Source: an uncultured Collinsella sp. (GTDB lineage: Bacteria; Actinomycetota; Coriobacteriia; Coriobacteriales; Coriobacteriaceae). From it: DNA of 10,668 nt. The position numbers and the translations under genes were made by a program. The notes under the pieces are model-generated. The model had not been told where the DNA came from and did no database searches. It worked only from the letters and a program-made list of their open reading frames with translations. The stretch covers positions 1 through 10,668 of the forward strand of contig CAADVA010000055.1 in the NCBI GenBank assembly GCA_900752345.1, in the 5' to 3' direction. This document shows, one piece after another, positions 6,986 through 10,668 of this stretch. Each line of letters starts with the position of its first letter. Position 1 is the stretch's first letter.

Positions 6986-7074
6986 GCCGTCACATCACAC
7001 TCGATGCCATTTAGGAGCATATGAACACGGCAAGCTTTGTGATTCCAAGACTAGAACGTTTCGGTCACCAAGGG

Positions 7075-8190
7075 CTAGGACAATACGGCACGTATGTCAT
7101 ATAGCGCAGAGGCTATCTGCGAAACCAAGGCACCCGACTGATCACTCCAGGGCATAGACGTCATGATGCTCATGACGTAGGCGTGATCGTCCGCTTCGAT
7201 AAGCCCCGCATCACAGGTCGAATAGTAACCGCCCTCGCAGATCCAGCCGCCTTTGTTGCGCACCAAAACCTGATCGTCCGCGATGCCGTCACGAATAAAC
7301 GATCTCGTCGTAGCGGCAAGGAGTCCCGACAGCCACTGCGAGGTTTCGGTGTCCCCGTTAAGATACTCACTCATCTCGTGCCACAGCTTTGCCGAGGAAC
7401 ATGGGCAATAGGTGGGAAAATCGCTCATGACATCGAGCGGAGCGTCATCGATATCGAGGCTTGCCACCCAATCCTCATAACCATCTTGGTCGAACGCGCT
7501 GCGCAATGCGATATACGAATCATTATCCGAATTAACAACCGCCGCCTCAATCAGGTCTCGCACCGTCTGCCAACCCATGCTAGAGCTGCCATAGGTGCCC
7601 AAGGGATCATCAAGCGACACCTGCCCCGTCTCGACCAATGATTCGCAAATATAGAGCGCGTACGGTGCCTTATAGCTACTGGCGCCGTATATCTCAAGAT
7701 TGCTGTGGTATGCAACGCCCTCGCCACTTGTCAGGTCGTAAAACACAAAGCCGACCTCTCCCAATTCCTCGGCTTTTGCGACGGCATCTTCGAGCGCCGC
7801 AAGCTGAACGTTTGAGCATGCGGGCGCCTTGCCGCCCACAAGCGAGAAGGCCTGAATCGCGTCACCCGCGGGAATGTCGTTAAAGTCTGCTATCGATAAG
7901 CCGGCCTGCAGACCAACCGTCGATAGAGCCTGCTTTGCCTCACACTTTGACTTTGAGGCTTTTTCATTTTGCGCTTGTACTGTCGCGTCGCCGGATAAGG
8001 TCACCCGCTGCGATGCATAGGTCTTGGCGGTCATTGCGAGGATAATGACCGCCAGAACAGCAACTCCGACAATAGCAAGCCTTGCCACGCGGGAACGGAT
8101 AACGCTAAGGCCACAACATGACGCGTCCGGCACTTCCTGTTTATCGCCATGCCGGGGCGTATATCCGCTCCGCGATGCGTTGTTTCGCAC
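7075..8190 (-). CDS. membrane-anchored class A beta-lactamase-like serine hydrolase
   Basis: Probable extracytoplasmic serine hydrolase of the penicillin-binding/class A beta-lactamase fold; the substrate is unknown and resistance should not be assumed. Of 371 residues, about 35 basic N-terminal residues precede one membrane helix (about 39-55, IVGVAVLAVIILAM), so it is a type II anchored protein with the catalytic domain outside. Catalytic motifs in order are SSYK (171-174, Ser171 nucleophile), SDN (221-223) and KGG (313-315), in place of the usual KTG or KSG. Seven cysteines lie in the outer part (83, 125, 182, 262, 264, 318, 326). I chose the GTG at 8188-8190 because AGGAGG precedes it and a good promoter sits just upstream; that promoter overlaps the alternative TTG (8256) and ATG (8229) starts. 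The short 4-nt spacing is a weak point. It is flanked by unrelated genes. Confidence 0.85.
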   Translation of the reverse strand: MRNNASRSGYTPRHGDKQEVPDASCCGLSVIRSRVARLAIVGVAVLAVIILAMTAKTYASQRVTLSGDATVQAQNEKASKSKCEAKQALSTVGLQAGLSIADFNDIPAGDAIQAFSLVGGKAPACSNVQLAALEDAVAKAEELGEVGFVFYDLTSGEGVAYHSNLEIYGASSYKAPYALYICESLVETGQVSLDDPLGTYGSSSMGWQTVRDLIEAAVVNSDNDSYIALRSAFDQDGYEDWVASLDIDDAPLDVMSDFPTYCPCSSAKLWHEMSEYLNGDTETSQWLSGLLAATTRSFIRDGIADDQVLVRNKGGWICEGGYYSTCDAGLIEADDHAYVMSIMTSMPWSDQSGALVSQIASALYDIRAVLS

Positions 8191-8227
8191 GTGGCCTCCT
8201 GACTGCCGCCATTTATATACAGGAAGC

Positions 8228-8256
8228 ATAATAGCGAGCAGGTATTTCTTTCCCAA
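8228..8256 (-). promoter_or_regulatory. predicted sigma-70-type promoter of the serine hydrolase gene
   Basis: On the minus strand TTGGGA (8251-8256, 4 of 6 to consensus) and TATTAT (8228-8233, 5 of 6) are 17 nt apart. Transcription would begin near 8221, giving a leader of about 30 nt before the GTG at 8190. The rest of the AT-richer gap 8257-8384 shows no gene and no clear pflA terminator. Confidence 0.55.
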
Positions 8257-8384
8257 AATATTCAGCGAGGTTTAAGGTGATTCTAAAGAAACCACAGGTG
8301 TTTCTATGCACATCAAACAAATCTGTTGCGTATTTCACCGCAGCTTTAACCAGTTTTTTGGGACGGGAGCCCTTTTAGCTGCCC

Positions 8385-9203
8385 TTAGCCGATAGCCGAC
8401 CTGAGCTCGGCGCGGCGTTTTTTCATGCCGGCCATGACGGCGTTGCGCAGCTCGGGCATGCGCGCGGTGTCCATCTGGGGCACGCCATCGAGCTTATAGG
8501 GAATCCCAAGCTGCTCGTATTTGACGACACCCATGGTGTGATACGGCAGCATCTCCAGGCCGACCACGTTATGCCACGGGGCGATTAAACGACCGAGCGC
8601 CTCGCACTCCTCCACCGTGTCGGTAATGCCCGGTACCACCACGTGACGGATAACGACCTTAATCTTGCGACGCGCGAGCTCATCACCAAACGCCAGAATG
8701 CGTGCGGGATCGCAACCGGTCAGCTTTTTATGCTCGACGGGATCGGCATGCTTGATGTCGAGCAAAACCATGTCGGTCTCGTTGAGAACGGCATCGAACT
8801 TCTCGGGGTGATTGGGATCAAACGCATATCCGCAGCTGTCAAGGCAGGTATGCACGCGACCATCGGGGTTGTTGTGCATTGCACAGAACAGATCGGTCAA
8901 AAACTCAGGCTGTAGGAGCGGCTCGCCACCCGAAACCGTAATTCCGCCGCTGCGGTAAAACTCATGGTTACTCTGGAACTCGTCCATCAGGTGCTCGACG
9001 GTCACCATGGTGCCGCCGCTAACCGACCAAGTATCGGGATTGTGACAATATGCACAGCGCATGGGACAGCCCTGAACAAACACCACAAAGCGGATGCCGG
9101 GTCCGTCGACCGTTCCCATCGTCTCGATTGAATGCACGCGGCCTAGGGCAAATGCGGAATCCTCAGGACGAGCGTCCACACCCTCAAGCGTCATCTCAGC
9201 CAT
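8385..9203 (-). CDS. pflA: pyruvate formate-lyase activating enzyme (glycyl-radical activase)
   Basis: Radical-SAM enzyme that installs the glycyl radical on pyruvate formate-lyase, using SAM and a [4Fe-4S] cluster under anaerobic conditions. The 272 residues include the family signature IETMGTVDGPGIRFVVFVQG (26-45), the cluster ligands CPMRCAYC (Cys46, 50, 53; CxxxCxxC) followed by HNPDTW, and SGGEP (91-95), the SAM-binding strand. There is no ferredoxin-like cysteine insert, which fits the PFL-activase subclass rather than the larger activases. pflB is not in the window, so the partner is inferred. The ATG at 9203 has AAGG 8 nt upstream; an ATG at 9233 is in frame but lacks a site. A stronger AAGGAG lies 16 nt before 9203, too far to be sure, so the start may move. 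Confidence 0.95.
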   Translation of the reverse strand: MAEMTLEGVDARPEDSAFALGRVHSIETMGTVDGPGIRFVVFVQGCPMRCAYCHNPDTWSVSGGTMVTVEHLMDEFQSNHEFYRSGGITVSGGEPLLQPEFLTDLFCAMHNNPDGRVHTCLDSCGYAFDPNHPEKFDAVLNETDMVLLDIKHADPVEHKKLTGCDPARILAFGDELARRKIKVVIRHVVVPGITDTVEECEALGRLIAPWHNVVGLEMLPYHTMGVVKYEQLGIPYKLDGVPQMDTARMPELRNAVMAGMKKRRAELRSAIG

Positions 9204-9236
9204 TCCCGCTACCTTGCCTCTCCTTGGATGCAACCA

Positions 9237-9309
9237 ATTAAAATGCCAGAGCCATTCTAGCCCATGCGCTTGCGTTTAAACGTCTCGGGCTAGAATGGCA
9301 CGTTTTAAT
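9237..9309 (-). terminator. palindromic terminator-like element between degV and pflA
   Basis: A perfect 13-bp stem (GCCATTCTAGCCC at 9251-9263 with its complement at 9287-9299) is flanked by an outer 7-bp ATTAAAA/TTTTAAT pair (9237-9243 with 9303-9309). The 23-nt loop contains the palindrome CGTTTAAACG (9273-9282). T-rich tails occur on both sides, so it may end degV transcription, and it could also act in the opposite direction. The arms carry the -10-like TAGAAT on each strand; on the minus strand this could serve pflA, but no good -35 is present. The remaining 9310-9377 holds nothing I can assign. Confidence 0.5.
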
Positions 9310-9377
9310 CTATCCCCCATCACCATGGCTGGGGTCTACGTCGAGATGTCAGGCTGAAGAACGCTCGCCTGCGGCCT

Positions 9378-10232
9378 TTACGCCTTAAGCGTGAGCACCG
9401 CACCGAAGGCGGTCGGGCCACAGTGGCTCGAGATGACGCCGCCGACTTGAGTCCAGGTAACGTCCTCAAAGCCCAGGTCATGCGCATAGACTTCCATGTC
9501 ATCGCGCAGCTCCTGGGAAAGGCCCACCGAATACGCCAGGCCAATGTGCGAGTAGTCAATCTCGCCCTTCGCAACCATGTGGTCAATGAAGGCGCGGGCG
9601 CACTTGAGCATAGAACCGCGGAACTTCTTGGTCGCCACGAACTTACCGCCCGTCACCTCAATGCAGGGCTTAATCTTGAGCAGATGGGCGCCCAGGAACG
9701 CGACGTTGGACAAGCGACCGCCCGCCTTAAGGAAGGCAAGGTCCGTAGGAACAAAGCCCAGCAGCACGCGGTCCATGACGGAGTTCGCGAAGGCGAAGAT
9801 CTCGTCGACGGTGGCATTGGGGTGAGTCTCGATGTATTTGGCGGTCTCGACGACAACGAGCGACTGCCCCACCGAGACAAAGCGCGTGTCCATGGAGTAG
9901 ACGTAGTCGCGACCCTTGGCGGCGATCTTCGATGATTGATGCGAGCAGGTCGTGGCCTCGGAGTACGCAAGATGTAGAATGGTCGCATCGGGCTGCTCGG
10001 CATGGATACGATCGTACACGTGAGCAAAATCCGCAGGCGCGCAGCCACTGGTCTTGGGCATCACGCCAAACTCGTTGCAGCGTGAGTAAATCTCGAGCGG
10101 ATCGATCGAACCGTCCTCGACGGTCTCGTCACCAATCGTGACATGCATGGGCACGCGCACGATGCCGTAGCGTTCGCAAAGCTCCGGCGTCACATCCGAC
10201 CCAGACTCAACCACGATTACGTACTTGCCCAT
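9378..10232 (-). CDS. DegV family protein (fatty-acid-binding, FakB-like)
   Basis: DegV/FakB proteins bind a fatty acid and, where studied, present it to the FakA kinase for phosphorylation and phospholipid synthesis; cytoplasmic. The 284 residues are the standard length. Landmarks are the N-terminal strand KYVIVVESGSDV with the acidic SD pair, PKTSGCAPADF (59-69, lipid-contacting Thr-Ser), SMDTRFVSVGQ (113-123), AFLKAGGRLSN (166-176), LKIKPCIEVTGGKF (185-198), and the C-terminal SSHCGPTAFG (268-277). The central SSxLSGT-type segment is altered to YSEATTC (90-96), which may change ligand preference. The start at 10232 gives the family N-terminus, but its ribosome site is poor; 10256 is a possible longer start. 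No fakA homologue is in the window. Confidence 0.94.
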   Translation of the reverse strand: MGKYVIVVESGSDVTPELCERYGIVRVPMHVTIGDETVEDGSIDPLEIYSRCNEFGVMPKTSGCAPADFAHVYDRIHAEQPDATILHLAYSEATTCSHQSSKIAAKGRDYVYSMDTRFVSVGQSLVVVETAKYIETHPNATVDEIFAFANSVMDRVLLGFVPTDLAFLKAGGRLSNVAFLGAHLLKIKPCIEVTGGKFVATKKFRGSMLKCARAFIDHMVAKGEIDYSHIGLAYSVGLSQELRDDMEVYAHDLGFEDVTWTQVGGVISSHCGPTAFGAVLTLKA

Positions 10233-10290
10233 TATTATCACGACCCATCTCAACATTGGCTTTTCAATACATGGCACGCGCCGCCGCACT

Positions 10291-10356
10291 GTTGCACAAC
10301 GGCGTCCAAGCGCCAAAGAGACGCCGCCCCTTGCACACAACAAAGGACAGCGTCTC
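10291..10356 (-). promoter_or_regulatory. hairpin array in the degV 5' leader
   Basis: On the degV strand the leader first forms a hairpin with 7-bp GAGACGC/GCGTCTC arms (10318-10324 with 10350-10356). An inner CCTTG/CAAAGG pairing with one bulge (10329-10333 with 10341-10346) and a following UUU go with it. Next come GGCG/CGCC (10301-10314) and the small palindrome GTTGTGCAAC (10291-10300). It resembles a weak terminator or attenuator between an upstream gene and degV. No known riboswitch class is recognised. Confidence 0.4.
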
Positions 10357-10381
10357 CCTGGAAAACTCCGTGCATCCTGAG

Positions 10382-10410
10382 ATTCTACACGGTTTATTAA
10401 GGAGTGTTAC
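10382..10410 (-). promoter_or_regulatory. possible degV promoter
   Basis: On the minus strand GTAACA (10405-10410, 4 of 6) and TAGAAT (10382-10387, 5 of 6) are separated by 17 nt. Transcription would begin near 10375, leaving a leader of about 140 nt that contains the hairpins at 10291-10356. Confidence 0.4.
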
Positions 10411-10507
10411 TTATTCCGCAAACGGTCGCTATACGCGATAAACGGTAGCTGGCCGCGGTAACTGCGACACATTCCGCCCAGCAAGTCCAATCGTACTCCA
10501 TGCACGG

Positions 10508-10668
10508 TTAATGCACGAGGCGGTAGAAATTCATCGATACCGCACCCTCGGCATGCAGCTCCATCGCCGGAACCGCCGGCGAATAGGTACGGCTCCCAAG
10601 GGGCGCCCCCGCCCCGGTGGCCAAAAACCAGACCATCCAAGTGGCTTGAAAGACGCGGCCGGGCGGAA
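10508..10668 (-). CDS. possible 3' end of an unidentified gene
   Basis: A frame open from the right edge ends at TAA 10508-10510 and gives 52 residues finishing ELHAEGAVSMNFYRLVH. Its third codon positions are mostly G or C (39 of 52), like the sure genes here, and better than the competing minus frame that runs on to 10407. I do not recognise the protein. The same stretch can fold into hairpins (10516-10550 and 10564-10582), so it could also be non-coding. The 10411-10507 gap shows no gene I can support. Confidence 0.3.
   Translation of the reverse strand, partial: PPGRVFQATWMVWFLATGAGAPLGSRTYSPAVPAMELHAEGAVSMNFYRLVH

Noticed and set aside
8191..8256. TTG (8256) or ATG (8229) start for the serine hydrolase
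   Set aside because: The predicted promoter hexamers cover these codons, and the AGGAGG before GTG 8190 gives a better start.
8340..8382. Inverted GCAGCT/AGCTGC pair after pflA as a terminator
   Set aside because: Only 6 bp with a large loop and no T-run on the pflA strand; not convincing.
10407..10640. Minus-strand ORF of 77 aa near the right edge
   Set aside because: Gly/Arg-rich with disfavoured codons (TTA, CTA, GGA, CGA), no ribosome site or domain, and it overlaps a better-biased frame.

Overview
The window is chromosomal DNA from a GC-rich, probably anaerobic bacterium. Codons favour G/C at the third position, a pyruvate formate-lyase activase is present, and the overall feel is that of a gut Coriobacteriia member such as Collinsella. 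That assignment is my inference from protein style and codon use, not a search result. Almost everything here is ordinary chromosomal housekeeping; I see no phage, CRISPR, plasmid or defence genes.

Left half (1-5290): an aspartate-pathway block. On the minus strand, aspartate kinase (lysC) is followed by aspartate-semialdehyde dehydrogenase (asd, missing only its last few codons at the window edge). On the plus strand, diverging from lysC, threonine synthase (thrC) is followed by homoserine kinase (thrB). Together these give aspartate -> aspartyl phosphate -> aspartate semialdehyde, then homoserine -> phosphohomoserine -> threonine. Homoserine dehydrogenase, which links the two halves, is not in the window. 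The lysC reading frame carries an in-frame TGA at codon 18. Two offsetting one-base homopolymer differences would explain it, so it is either a real lesion or a sequence error.

thrB is bracketed by two large, near-perfect inverted repeats. One, about 112 nt (4283-4394), lies between the thrC terminator and the thrB ribosome binding site. The other, 187 nt (5284-5470), is nested, starts inside the thrB stop region and fills the gap to the convergent engB gene. These palindromes are the most unusual structures in the window.

Right half (5549-10668), all on the minus strand: a probable two-gene unit of MTA/SAH nucleosidase (mtnN) and the ribosome-biogenesis GTPase EngB/YsxC; a membrane-anchored class A beta-lactamase-like serine hydrolase with a good predicted promoter; the pyruvate formate-lyase activating enzyme (pflA); and a DegV-family fatty-acid-binding protein. 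A palindromic terminator-like element separates degV from pflA, and degV has a long structured leader. The last ~160 nt may hold the 3' end of one more minus-strand gene, but this is weakly supported.
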